Source of the DNA: Pseudomonas poae
GTDB lineage: Bacteria; Pseudomonadota; Gammaproteobacteria; Pseudomonadales; Pseudomonadaceae
DNA: 64,000 nucleotides
Direction of reading: 5' to 3'
NCBI GenBank assembly: GCA_004000515.1
Contig: CP034537.1
Location: 2,613,501-2,677,500, forward strand
Positions within the stretch are counted from its first letter, which is position 1, and every line of letters starts with the position of its first letter. A model generated the notes under the pieces. The model did no database searches. It saw only the letters and a program-made list of their open reading frames with translations, and had not been told where the DNA came from. Of this stretch, positions 9,546 to 17,867 are shown piece by piece. A program made the translations under genes and the position numbers.

Positions 9546-10012
9546 CTAATTAATGTTAGATCCGCCCGTCGCTTTGAGTGCGGCCAGCTCGGCCTTGAGC
9601 TCGGCCACTTGGGCTTCCAGCTGGGACACACGTTGTTGGGCTTTGACCTGGACCGTGACGTCTTTTGCACGCCCACGAAGTACGTCTGCTTGTCAGCCGG
9701 GTTGTAAGTGGTTGATAGCGAAAGCTCATTCCAGAAGTGCGTGCCGTCCTTGCGAAAGTTGCGCAGGGTTTCACGGCAAGTGCCGCCGCTGGCGAGGGCT
9801 TCGCGGATAGCGATCAGGGCCGGTTGATCACGGTCGCCGGACTGCAGGAAACGACAGTCCTGGTAGAGGATCTCGTCGCGGGAATAGCCGGTCAGCCGCT
9901 CGAAAGCCGGATTGACGTAGATCAGCGGCAAGTCCTTGCCTTCCCGTTCGGCGATAACGATACCGTCGTTGGATGCGTTGATGACCATTTGCATCAGTTG
10001 GGCGTTAATCAT
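9546..10012 (-). CDS. Short LOV blue-light photoreceptor (one-base frameshift)
   Basis: A single PAS/LOV domain with a C-terminal coiled-coil extension and no output domain, matching the P. putida SB1/SB2-LOV type. The flavin-adduct cysteine is Cys53 in YQDCRFLQ, followed by the FMN-contacting LRNFRKDGTHFWNELS. The frame breaks at the plus-strand T run 9663-9666, which should be five T. With the base restored the product reads GVQKDVTVQVKAQQRVSQLE and ends GGSNIN, 155 residues, giving the expected Jalpha-like helix. The start MINAQL equals that of the P. putida protein. It probably signals by dimer rearrangement to the nearby MerR-type regulator. Confidence 0.88.
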
Positions 10013-10035
10013 TGCGGGCAAATCCGTGCTTTAAG

Positions 10036-10057
10036 GTTGTCGCAAGTCTAAGACAAC
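10036..10057. promoter_or_regulatory. Inverted repeat upstream of the LOV gene
   Basis: GTTGTC and its complement GACAAC are separated by ten bases, 24 bases upstream of the LOV start codon, in the divergent LOV/flavodoxin gap. It could be an operator; no regulator can be assigned from the sequence. Confidence 0.25.
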
Positions 10058-10151
10058 GTAGCAATCTGTCCATGTGATCGAGACGTTTTTTCGTCCGCCG
10101 CAGTTGAGCTGCTAACATCCCACGCTTTCGCTCAACTACAGGATCAGATTG

Positions 10152-10607
10152 ATGAAAGTCGCCATCCTTTCCGGCTCGGTCTACGGCACGGCGGAAGAAG
10201 TTGCCCGCCACGCCGCCGGTATCCTCAACGCAGCCGGTTTCGACGCCTGGCACAACCCCCGCGCCACCTTGGCGGATGTGCAAGCGTTTGCACCGGATGC
10301 GTTCCTGGCGGTGACATCCACCACCGGCATGGGTGAGCTGCCCGACAACCTGCAACCGCTTTACTCCACCCTTCGCGATCAACTGCCCGCGGCCTTCCGT
10401 GGCCTTCCCGGCGCAGTGATTGGCCTGGGCGACGCCAGCTACGGCGACACCTTCTGCGGCGGCGGCGAGCAAATGCGCGAGCTGTTCGGCGAGTTGGGTG
10501 TGCGTGAGGTGCTGCCGATGCTGCGCCTGGACGCCAGCGAAAGCGTCACCCCCGAGGCCGACGCCGAACCCTGGTTGGCCGAGTTGGTCACTGCACTGCG
10601 CGGTTGA
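10152..10607 (+). CDS. Flavodoxin (MioC-like)
   Basis: A 151-residue FMN-binding flavodoxin fold used as a one-electron carrier. The phosphate-binding loop is ILSGSVYGTAEEVA near residues 5-18, and the flavin loops appear as TSTTGMGELPDN and GLGDASYGDTFCGG. The ATG at 10152 is used; a TTG just before it is less likely. Its end overlaps the converging LysR gene by 20 bases. The redox partner is not evident. Confidence 0.88.
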   Translation: MKVAILSGSVYGTAEEVARHAAGILNAAGFDAWHNPRATLADVQAFAPDAFLAVTSTTGMGELPDNLQPLYSTLRDQLPAAFRGLPGAVIGLGDASYGDTFCGGGEQMRELFGELGVREVLPMLRLDASESVTPEADAEPWLAELVTALRG

Positions 10608-11484
10608 CCGGAAACTCGCGCAACAACGCCAGCCAGGCCTGGGCGGCTTTCGACAGATAGGCGCCCTCACGCCAGATAAACGCGATGTCCCAGCGTAGGT
10701 AGTCGGGCGCCTTGAGCGTCAGGCGCACCACACCCGGTCGCACCAGTGCACGGGCAACCACGCTGGGCAACAGCACCACGCCCTGGCCGGCCGCGACCAG
10801 CGCCGCCAGAAAATCTGCCTGCCCGCTACGCCCGACTTCCTTCGGCGTGAAGCCCACCCCTTGGCAGGCCTGCAGCAGTCGGTCGTTCAGCACAAAACTG
10901 CGTTGGTACATCAGAAAGGGTGTGTCGGCCAATTCCTCCAGGCGTACCTGGGCGTTTTGCGCCAGCGGGTGATCCATCGGCAGCAGGGCGTCCAGCGGTT
11001 CATCGCAGAAGGGCTGCCAGGCGAATGCCGGGTCGCTGGGCATCAGGCTGCCGCCCACATCCAACTCACCGCTCAGGATCGCCTGTTCGATGGTACGGCT
11101 GCCGCCTTCCAGCAGTTGAATGGTGACCTTCGGATAGCGCCGCCGGTACTCGGCAAACAGCCCGGCGAACAAGGTGTCGCCCGCCAGCAGCGGCAAGCCC
11201 AGGCGCAATTCGCCACGGGTCAGTTGCTGCATGTCATCCAACTCGCTGAGCAACTCGCCCTGTAGGCGCAGCATGGCTTCGGCCCGTTGCAACACCACCT
11301 GGCCGGCGGCGGTCAGGCGGATCTGCGAGCCGGTGCGCTCAAGCAACGGCGTGCCCAGGCTCTGTTCAAGCTGTGCCACCTGTTTGCTGACGGCGGACTG
11401 GCTGATGTGCAAGGTTTTGCCCGCTTGGGTGAAACCGCCTCGATGGATGACTTCGACAAAGCTGCGCAGCTGTTTGAATTCCAT
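10588..11484 (-). CDS. LysR family regulator (CidR/LrgR-like position)
   Basis: 298 residues. The helix-turn-helix is at the N-terminus (MEFKQLRSFVEVIHRGGFTQ...HISQSAVSKQVAQLE) and a LysR co-inducer domain follows. It starts at the ATG 99 bases from the divergent lrgA/cidA-like gene. LysR regulators beside cidAB/lrgAB commonly control them in response to acetate or overflow metabolism, so it likely regulates that pair; this is context inference. Confidence 0.85.
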   Translation of the reverse strand: MEFKQLRSFVEVIHRGGFTQAGKTLHISQSAVSKQVAQLEQSLGTPLLERTGSQIRLTAAGQVVLQRAEAMLRLQGELLSELDDMQQLTRGELRLGLPLLAGDTLFAGLFAEYRRRYPKVTIQLLEGGSRTIEQAILSGELDVGGSLMPSDPAFAWQPFCDEPLDALLPMDHPLAQNAQVRLEELADTPFLMYQRSFVLNDRLLQACQGVGFTPKEVGRSGQADFLAALVAAGQGVVLLPSVVARALVRPGVVRLTLKAPDYLRWDIAFIWREGAYLSKAAQAWLALLREFPVNRAVQ

Positions 11485-11582
11485 GATCCTAATTCCAATT
11501 TGGAATGGCTGGCAGTCTAACAATTCGCTGTGGGGATGGGAGGTGACTCTTTAAAATGAGCGCCTACGAGGAATCAAAGCTC

Positions 11583-11954
11583 ATGAAACATTTCATCCGT
11601 CTGCTGATTGAACTGGTCGTGTTATTGGCCATTTACCTGTTTGGCTGCCAACTGTCGACGTGGCTGGCGTTGCCGATCCCTGGCGGTGTGGTCGGCCTGG
11701 GTTTGCTGTTGGCAACCTTCGCCAGCGGCCTGGTCAAGCCGGCGACCCTGCAACTGGGCGCGGGTGTGTTGATGGCGGAAATGCTGCTGTTCTTTATTCC
11801 CGCACTCATGAGCCTGCTGGACTACGGCGGCCTGTTGCGCAACGACGGCTGGCGCATCCTGCTGGTGATCGCGTTCAGTACGTTGGCGGTGATGCTGGTG
11901 ACGGCCTTTACCGTGGAACTGGTGTGTCGCTGGAAGCTGCGCCATGAAGCTTGA
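11583..11954 (+). CDS. CidA/LrgA family holin-like protein
   Basis: A 123-residue inner-membrane protein with four predicted spans. The family signature CQLSTWLALPIPGGVVGLGLLL is evident near residues 22-45, followed by a hydrophobic segment ending FFIPALMSLLDYGGLL. CidA/LrgA proteins affect murein hydrolase activity, cell lysis and small-acid transport together with CidB/LrgB. I prefer the start MKHFIRLL to an ATG nine codons upstream. The stop overlaps the start of the next gene by 11 bases, indicating translational coupling. Confidence 0.88.
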   Translation: MKHFIRLLIELVVLLAIYLFGCQLSTWLALPIPGGVVGLGLLLATFASGLVKPATLQLGAGVLMAEMLLFFIPALMSLLDYGGLLRNDGWRILLVIAFSTLAVMLVTAFTVELVCRWKLRHEA

Positions 11955-12630
11955 ACTGATGCCGTTGTTCTGGCTCGCCCTGACCTTGGGCGCCTATGTG
12001 TTCAGCCGTTGGATCTACCGTCGCACCGGGCGCTACCTGTTGTCACCGGCGATCCTGGTGCCGGTGCTGCTGCTGGCGGTGGCCGTGCCACTGAACACTG
12101 CTTATGCCGAGTATGCCGCCGACACCCATTGGCTGATGTTGATACTGGGCCCGGTCACCGTGGCGTTTGCCGTGCCGATCTGGCAACAGCGTCGCTTGCT
12201 CGCGCGTCACTGGTCGGCGTTGTTGCTCGGCATGATCGCGGGCAGCGTGGCGTCGATTGCCACCTCGTTCGGCTTGGCCAAGGCGTTGGCGCTGGACAGT
12301 TCGGTGACGCTGTCCCTGGTGCCCCGTTCGATCACCACGCCGTTCGCCATGCCGGTGTCTTCCGACCTCGGCGGCGTGCCGGAACTCACTGCTGTCTTTG
12401 TGATGTTCACCGGTGTGTTCGGCGCCATGCTTGGCGGCGTGCTGCTTAAGTGGCTGCCGCTGCGTACACCGATGGCGCGGGGCGCATTGTTTGGCGTTGG
12501 CGCGCACGGCGTGGGTGTCAGCCGTGCGCGGGAAGTGGGCGGCGAAGAAGGCTCTGTGGCGGGCTTGGTGATGGTGTTGACGGGCTTGCTCAACCTACTT
12601 GCAGCGCCTTTATTGGCGGCGCTTCTCTGA
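11944..12630 (+). CDS. CidB/LrgB family membrane protein
   Basis: 228 residues and highly hydrophobic. The LrgB signature region is SLVPRSITTPFAMPVSSDLGG near residue 125, and the conserved GVGAHGVGVSRA lies near the end. LrgB/CidB/PlsE-type proteins act with the CidA/LrgA partner at the inner membrane, in bacteria in autolysis control and overflow metabolite transport. It overlaps the upstream partner gene. Confidence 0.9.
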   Translation: MKLELMPLFWLALTLGAYVFSRWIYRRTGRYLLSPAILVPVLLLAVAVPLNTAYAEYAADTHWLMLILGPVTVAFAVPIWQQRRLLARHWSALLLGMIAGSVASIATSFGLAKALALDSSVTLSLVPRSITTPFAMPVSSDLGGVPELTAVFVMFTGVFGAMLGGVLLKWLPLRTPMARGALFGVGAHGVGVSRAREVGGEEGSVAGLVMVLTGLLNLLAAPLLAALL

Positions 12631-12780
12631 CGCCGGTTCGCCAGATTTAAACTATTCTCAACGCTGACTCGTACGGTCATCAAGCTGGCTGCCAAGGCAA
12701 CTACGGCGGGCAGGGCGTCTGACTAGACTGGCCCTTCACCTAAAAAAATAATAAGAAAATGCGCCAAGGAGGTCATTGTC

Positions 12781-13562
12781 GTGAGCCTAGCCCCCGTTCT
12801 ATCGCCACAGAATGTCAAAGATCAGGTCAGTGCTGCCGAGTGGCAGGCCCGCGTCGACCTGGCGGCCTGCTATCGCCTGGTGGCGTTGCACGGTTGGGAC
12901 GACCTGATCTTCACCCACATCTCGGCCAAGGTGTCGGGCACCGAAGACTTCCTGATCAACCCCTATGGGCTGATGTTCCACGAAATCACGGCGTCGAGCC
13001 TGGTCAAGGTCGACCAGGCCGGCAACAAGCTGATGGACAGCCCCTACGAGATCAACCCGGCGGGCTACACCATCCACAGTGCCATCCATGAAGTACGCCA
13101 TGACGTCACTTGCGTGCTGCACACCCACACTGCGTCGGGTGTTGCGGTGGCCGCGCAGAAGCAGGGCGTATTGCCCATCAGCCAGCAATCGATCTTCGTG
13201 CTGTCGAGCCTGGCCTATCACGCCTACGAAGGCGTGGCGTTGAACCATGATGAGAAGGCGCGCTTGCAGGCCGACCTCGGCGACAACAATTTCCTGATGC
13301 TGCACAACCACGGCCTGCTGACCTGTGGCAGCACCATCGCCGACACTTTCCTGATGATGTTCACCTTCCAGCGCGCCTGCGATATCCAAGTGCTGGCGCA
13401 AAATGGCGGTGCGGAGTTGATTCCCATCGGGCCGCAGATTCTCGCAGGCGCTAAAGCGATGGTCGCCGCCGTCACCAAGAGCGCACAAGGTATGGTGGCG
13501 CGCTGGCGTGGCCAGCGTTGCTGCGCAAGTTGGACAGCCAAGACCCGGGGTATAAAAGCTGA
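12781..13562 (+). CDS. Class II aldolase/adducin family protein (one-base frameshift)
   Basis: 260 residues after repair. The FucA/AraD-type zinc fold is shown by GWDDLIFTHISAKV, INPYGLMF, the metal ligands in LHTHTASG and the distal LHNHGLLTCG. The GTG start follows a near-perfect AAGGAGG at 8 bases. The frame is lost at 13494-13495, where ATGGTGGCG should be ATGGGTGGCG; the repaired end reads GMGGALAWPALLRKLDSQDPGYKS and its TGA overlaps the next ATG. The substrate is unknown; the genes following suggest lipid or alcohol/ester catabolism. Confidence 0.87.
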
Positions 13563-14467
13563 TGCCACTCGCCGAGATCCCGCTCAGAGCCTGGCGCAAG
13601 CGCGGGCAGAGCTTTGTGTTCCGTGGTCGCACCATCCGTTATTGGGTGGCGGGGCAGGGTGAACCCCTGCTGCTGATCCACGGTTTTCCCACCGCCAGTT
13701 GGGACTGGCATTACCTGTGGCAACCCCTGGCCCAGCGCAACCTGGTCATCGCCTGCGACATGCTGGGTTTTGGCGATTCGGCCAAACCGTTGGATCACGC
13801 GTACTGCTTGCTGGAACAGGCCGATTTGCAGCAGGCCTTGTTGGAACACGTTGGGGTCGACCAGGCGGTGCATGTGTTAGCCCATGACTACGGCGACAGC
13901 GTGGCCCAGGAACTGCTGGCCCGGCACTATGAAGGCCGTTTCCAGATGGCCAGTTGCGTGTTTCTCAACGGTGGCTTGTTCCCCGAAACCCATCGCCCGG
14001 CGCTGGTGCAGAAGCTTCTGCTCAGCCCCCTGGGTTGGATGATCGGTCGCGCGTTCGGTCGCAATGCGCTGTCCAACAGCTTCAGCCAGATCTTCGGCCC
14101 TAACACCCGCCCCAGCGAAAGCGCCCTGGATGATTTCTGGAGCCTGATCAATTGCAACGAAGGCACGCGCATCCTGCACAAGCTCATTGCCTATATTCCG
14201 CAGCGCAGGCGCATGCGTGAGCGTTGGGTGCAGGCCATGCAGCGCGATGAAGTACCGCTGCGGGTGATCGACGGTGAAGTCGACCCGATTTCCGGCGCGC
14301 ACATGGTGGAGCGGTACTGCGAGCTGGTCCCGCACGCTGACACGGTGTTGCTGGCCAACATCGGCCACTACCCGCAGATCGAGGCACCGGTGCAGGTGCT
14401 CAAGCATTACTGGGCGTTTCGTGAACGGATTGCCGGCCCTGTGTGGGAGCTGGCTTGCCTGCGATGA
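13562..14467 (+). CDS. Alpha/beta hydrolase, MEST/epoxide hydrolase-like
   Basis: 301 residues. The oxyanion motif is LIHGFPTASWDWHYLW; the nucleophile elbow is AHDYGDSVAQELLARH, with Asp in place of Ser, as in the epoxide hydrolase/MEST group. The acid is in DGEVDPISG and the base His in IGHYPQIEAP. The start overlaps the aldolase stop (TGATG). The last eight residues, VWELACLR, are encoded by the adjoining REP repeat: the native stop has apparently been replaced by one within the repeat. It is probably cotranscribed with the aldolase. Confidence 0.85.
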   Translation: MPLAEIPLRAWRKRGQSFVFRGRTIRYWVAGQGEPLLLIHGFPTASWDWHYLWQPLAQRNLVIACDMLGFGDSAKPLDHAYCLLEQADLQQALLEHVGVDQAVHVLAHDYGDSVAQELLARHYEGRFQMASCVFLNGGLFPETHRPALVQKLLLSPLGWMIGRAFGRNALSNSFSQIFGPNTRPSESALDDFWSLINCNEGTRILHKLIAYIPQRRRMRERWVQAMQRDEVPLRVIDGEVDPISGAHMVERYCELVPHADTVLLANIGHYPQIEAPVQVLKHYWAFRERIAGPVWELACLR

Positions 14468-14530
14468 AAACACCTCGGTCCATATGAAAAAACGCGGTGA
14501 TGCTATCGCAGGCAAGCCAGCTCCCACACA
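14440..14530. repeat. REPIN overlapping the end of the hydrolase gene
   Basis: gtgtgggagctggcttgcc at the left and its complement at the right, separated by about 50 bases. The first arm contains the hydrolase stop codon. Confidence 0.9.
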
Positions 14531-14656
14531 AGCCTGCTCTCCCACAATCATCCCCCAGCCTTATCGCGCACCATTCAGCCCCAGCCGACTTTATTGTGAC
14601 CCGCGCCTGTGTGCCTGACACTCGACCCATTCCCATTGTCGCCATTGGAGTTCGGT

Positions 14657-15568
14657 ATGAGTGAGTCAGTGCAGTTCCAGGATAAGGTCGTGATCGTCAC
14701 CGGTGCCGGCGGCGGATTGGGCCGGGCTCATGCGCTGCTGTTCGCCAAACACGGGGCTAAAGTGCTGGTCAATGATCTGGGCGGCTCCACTCAGGGCGAG
14801 GGCGCCAATGCCTCGGCTGCCGACCGGGTGGTTGCTGAAATCCGCGAAGCAGGCGGTACTGCCGAAGCCAACCATGACTCTGTCACCGACGGTGACAAGA
14901 TCGTCCAGAACGCCCTCGACGCGTTCGGCCGTATCGACGTGGTGGTCAACAACGCCGGCATCCTGCGCGACAAGACCTTCCACAAAATGGACGACAGCGA
15001 TTGGGACCTGGTTTACCGGGTGCATGTCGAAGGCGCCTACAAAGTCACCCGCGCCGCGTGGCCCCATCTGCGCGAGCAAGGTTACGGCCGGGTGATCTTC
15101 ACCGCGTCCACCTCGGGCATCTACGGCAACTTCGGCCAGTCCAACTACGGCATGGCCAAGCTGGGAGTGTACGGTTTGACTCGCACCCTGGCGTTGGAAG
15201 GGCGCAAGAACAACATCCTGGTCAACGCCATTGCCCCCACTGGCGGCACGCGCATGACCGAAGGCCTGATCCCGCCGCAGGTGTTTGAGCGTCTCAAGCC
15301 GGAGTTGGTCAGCCCGTTGGTGGTGTACCTGGGCAGCGAAGCGTGCCAGGAAACGTCGGGGTTGTTCGAAGTGGGCGGCGGCTGGATCGGCAAGACTCGT
15401 TGGGAGCGCAGCCTGGGGGTGGGCTTTGACCCTGAGGCCGGTTTCTCTCCCGACGATGTGGCAGCGCATTGGCAGCAGATTTGCGACTTCGACGGTGCGG
15501 CTCATCCCAAGGACAACATCGAGGCGTTGAAGGAGATGATGGCCAACTTACAGAAGTACAGCCTCTGA
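14657..15568 (+). CDS. SDR family 3-hydroxyacyl-CoA dehydrogenase-like protein
   Basis: 303 residues. The Rossmann motif is VTGAGGGLGRAHALLFA (TGxxxGxG), followed by NNAGILRDKTF, and the catalytic Tyr/Lys lie in SNYGMAKLG. The ORDK and VNAIAP...TRMTE pattern is typical of the (3R)-hydroxyacyl-CoA dehydrogenase domain of peroxisomal multifunctional enzyme 2 and its bacterial relatives. Start MSESVQF is preceded by GGAG. A lipid substrate is therefore likely. It shares the block with the hydrolase and DUF1302/1329 genes, and a terminator follows. Confidence 0.88.
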   Translation: MSESVQFQDKVVIVTGAGGGLGRAHALLFAKHGAKVLVNDLGGSTQGEGANASAADRVVAEIREAGGTAEANHDSVTDGDKIVQNALDAFGRIDVVVNNAGILRDKTFHKMDDSDWDLVYRVHVEGAYKVTRAAWPHLREQGYGRVIFTASTSGIYGNFGQSNYGMAKLGVYGLTRTLALEGRKNNILVNAIAPTGGTRMTEGLIPPQVFERLKPELVSPLVVYLGSEACQETSGLFEVGGGWIGKTRWERSLGVGFDPEAGFSPDDVAAHWQQICDFDGAAHPKDNIEALKEMMANLQKYSL

Positions 15569-15596
15569 TCGTTGCTTGAAAAGATTTGAATCCTGC

Positions 15597-15622
15597 GGGG
15601 CGCTGATGGCGCCCCGTTTTAT
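15597..15622 (+). terminator. Rho-independent terminator after the SDR gene
   Basis: The stem ggggcgc/gcgcccc with a short loop is followed by gttttatttt, 29 bases beyond the SDR stop. Confidence 0.85.
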
Positions 15623-15630
15623 TTTGGCAT

Positions 15631-15657
15631 AAAAAGGCCGCTGCAAAGGCAGCGGCC
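15631..15657 (-). terminator. Hairpin with minus-strand T tract
   Basis: Nine-base arms ggccgctgc/gcagcggcc enclose aaag. The preceding AAAAA on the plus strand makes this a terminator for leftward transcription, although no leftward gene is evident to its right. Confidence 0.55.
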
Positions 15658-16049
15658 GAAGTAAGACGTTGGATCAAGGAGCGACAAATCAACGTCAGTG
15701 AACACCGTTAACAGATTGAAAACAGGCATCAATCCATTCAAGACTGGCTTTTCTTCCGGTTGGGGAAGCGGGCCGTTTGCCCTGAAAGCGAGATAAGAAT
15801 AGTCGCTTGTAACAAAATGAGTAATCCCGATTCATGACAAGGACTGTTGCGAAACTGGCAACAGTCGGTCTGGGCGCTATCCATTCCCCTGATAACCCGC
15901 CATCCACCCGATCCATGCTCGCGCCAAGACCCCGGCCAGAGCGCCCGTTAATCCTTTTGAGCGACAACACGAATCCCTCCTTGGTGCGCTTATCGCTCCT
16001 GATGCGCGGCAGTAGGGTGGGGTCTTCTGTCACTCACCGGGGAAGACGC
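15658..16049. other. Intergenic region upstream of the DUF1302 gene
   Basis: No gene is supported here. The region holds an inverted repeat, gactgttgc and gcaacagtc at 15842-15866, that could be an operator. An open frame reads through into the DUF1302 gene from 15834 but lacks coding character before the signal peptide. A leftward frame of 112 codons has no recognisable content. Confidence 0.5.
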
Positions 16050-17843
16050 ATGACAAAAACAACAATGCGCGCCATCTTCAGGCCACAGGCGCTGGCCGCT
16101 GCGGTTGCACTGGGTTGCTGTGCCCAGGTACAGGCTGTTTCGTTCAACATTGGCGATGAGATCGAAGGGCAATTCGACTCATCGCTGTCAGTGGGCGCGA
16201 GTTGGGGCATGCGCGACGCCGACAAGAAGCTGGTGGGCACCGTCAACGGTGGCACCGGGCAGGCGTCTACCGGGGATGACGGCCGGCTGAACTTCAAGAA
16301 GGGCGAGACCTTCTCCAAGATCTTCAAGGGCATTCACGACTTGGAGCTCAAGTACGGCGACAGCGGCGTGTTCGTGCGCGGCAAGTACTGGTACGACTTT
16401 GAGCTGCAGGACGAAGACCGCGAATTCAAACAGATCAGCAATCACCATCGCGACGAGGGAGCTCGCTCATCCGGCTATGAGTTGCTCGATGCTTTTGTGT
16501 ATCACAACTACGCCATTGGCGATCAGCCGGGCAACGTGCGACTGGGCAAGCAAGTGGTCAGTTGGGGCGAAAGTACCTTTATTGGTAACTCCATCAACAG
16601 CATCAACCCCATCGACGTTTCGGCTTTCCGCCGTCCGGGGGCCGAGATCAAGGAAGGGCTGATTCCGGTGAACATGCTGTTTGCCTCCCAGAGCCTGACC
16701 AACCAACTGACGGTAGAAGGTTTCTACCAGTTGAACTGGGAAAACACGGTGCTGGATAACTGCGGCACATTCTTCGGTGGGGATGTGGCAGCCCATGGGT
16801 GCAATAGCAATTACACCGTGGGTAATCCGGCCATCGCGCCGTTGCAACCTGTGGCTGCAGCATTTGGGCAGGGGTTTGAGGTAACGCGCGAAGGTGTGAT
16901 TGTGCAGCGCGCACGGGATCGGGATGCCCGCGATGGCGGGCAGTTCGGTGCGGCCTTGCGCTGGTTGGGCGATGACACCGAGTACGGCCTGTACTTCATG
17001 AATTACCACAGTCGTACACCCACCGTCGGCACCATCACCAATACCGCGAACCCACTCACACTTGCCGCGATCTCCGCCGCCGCCAACGCTCGTGCGCCCA
17101 ACAGCGGCCCCGGCCTGGTCCAGAGCCTGATGCTCGGACGCGGCCAGTACTACCTCGATTACCCGGAAAATATCCGCCTGTTCGGCGCCAGCTTTTCCAC
17201 CACCTTGCCCACCGGCACGGCGTGGACCGGGGAAATCAGCTACCGGCCCAATGCGCCGGTGCAGCTCAATACGACTGATCTGACCCTGGCCTTGATCAAC
17301 CCGGTCTCCGGCCAACTGGCCTCACCCATCCGCAGCAACTTCGGCGACGACAACAAAGGTTACCGCCGCAAGGAAATCACCCAGATCCAAAGCACCATGA
17401 CCCAGTTCTTTGACCAGGTGCTCGGTGCCGAGCGTCTGACCCTGGTGGGCGAGGCGGCCTACGTGCACGTCGGCGGGCTGGAAGACAAATCCAAGCTTCG
17501 CTACGGCCGTGATTCGGTCTACGGCGCCTATGGTTTCCAAGGCGACACCGACGGCTTTGTCACGGCGAACTCCTGGGGCTACCGCGCCAGGGCGATCCTC
17601 GACTACAACAACGCGCTGTTCGGGGTGAACCTAAAGCCCAACCTGTCGTGGTCCCATGACGTGGCCGGTTATGGTCCCAACGGCCTGTTCAACAAAGGCG
17701 CCAAGGCCATCAGCATCGGCGTGGATGCGGATTACCGCAGCACCTATACCGCCAGCCTCAGCTACACCGACTTTTTCGGTGGCGACTACAACACCCTGAC
17801 CGACCGCGACTTCCTTTCCTTCAGCGTCGGCGCGAACTTCTGA
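16050..17843 (+). CDS. DUF1302 family outer-membrane protein
   Basis: 597 residues with a signal peptide (ALAAAVALGCCAQVQA, cleavage near residue 28). Long beta-rich, aromatic-bounded repeats end in SFSVGANF, the C-terminal Phe typical of outer-membrane barrels. Near residue 120 the family signature DLELKYGDSGVFVRGKYWY is visible and LGKQVVSWGEST follows. I used the ATG just before the signal peptide. In Pseudomonas DUF1302 and DUF1329 genes are paired and followed by a LuxR regulator. From memory, P. putida mutants in the pair affect growth on fatty acids or alcohols; the role in lipid or ester traffic is inference. Confidence 0.88.
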   Translation: MTKTTMRAIFRPQALAAAVALGCCAQVQAVSFNIGDEIEGQFDSSLSVGASWGMRDADKKLVGTVNGGTGQASTGDDGRLNFKKGETFSKIFKGIHDLELKYGDSGVFVRGKYWYDFELQDEDREFKQISNHHRDEGARSSGYELLDAFVYHNYAIGDQPGNVRLGKQVVSWGESTFIGNSINSINPIDVSAFRRPGAEIKEGLIPVNMLFASQSLTNQLTVEGFYQLNWENTVLDNCGTFFGGDVAAHGCNSNYTVGNPAIAPLQPVAAAFGQGFEVTREGVIVQRARDRDARDGGQFGAALRWLGDDTEYGLYFMNYHSRTPTVGTITNTANPLTLAAISAAANARAPNSGPGLVQSLMLGRGQYYLDYPENIRLFGASFSTTLPTGTAWTGEISYRPNAPVQLNTTDLTLALINPVSGQLASPIRSNFGDDNKGYRRKEITQIQSTMTQFFDQVLGAERLTLVGEAAYVHVGGLEDKSKLRYGRDSVYGAYGFQGDTDGFVTANSWGYRARAILDYNNALFGVNLKPNLSWSHDVAGYGPNGLFNKGAKAISIGVDADYRSTYTASLSYTDFFGGDYNTLTDRDFLSFSVGANF

Positions 17844-17867
17844 TCACGGTTTGAAAAGGACAACTTC

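Noticed and set aside
15695..16033. A 112-codon leftward frame in the gap before the DUF1302 gene
   Set aside because: No recognisable content, no clear ribosome site and a composition unlike neighbouring genes.
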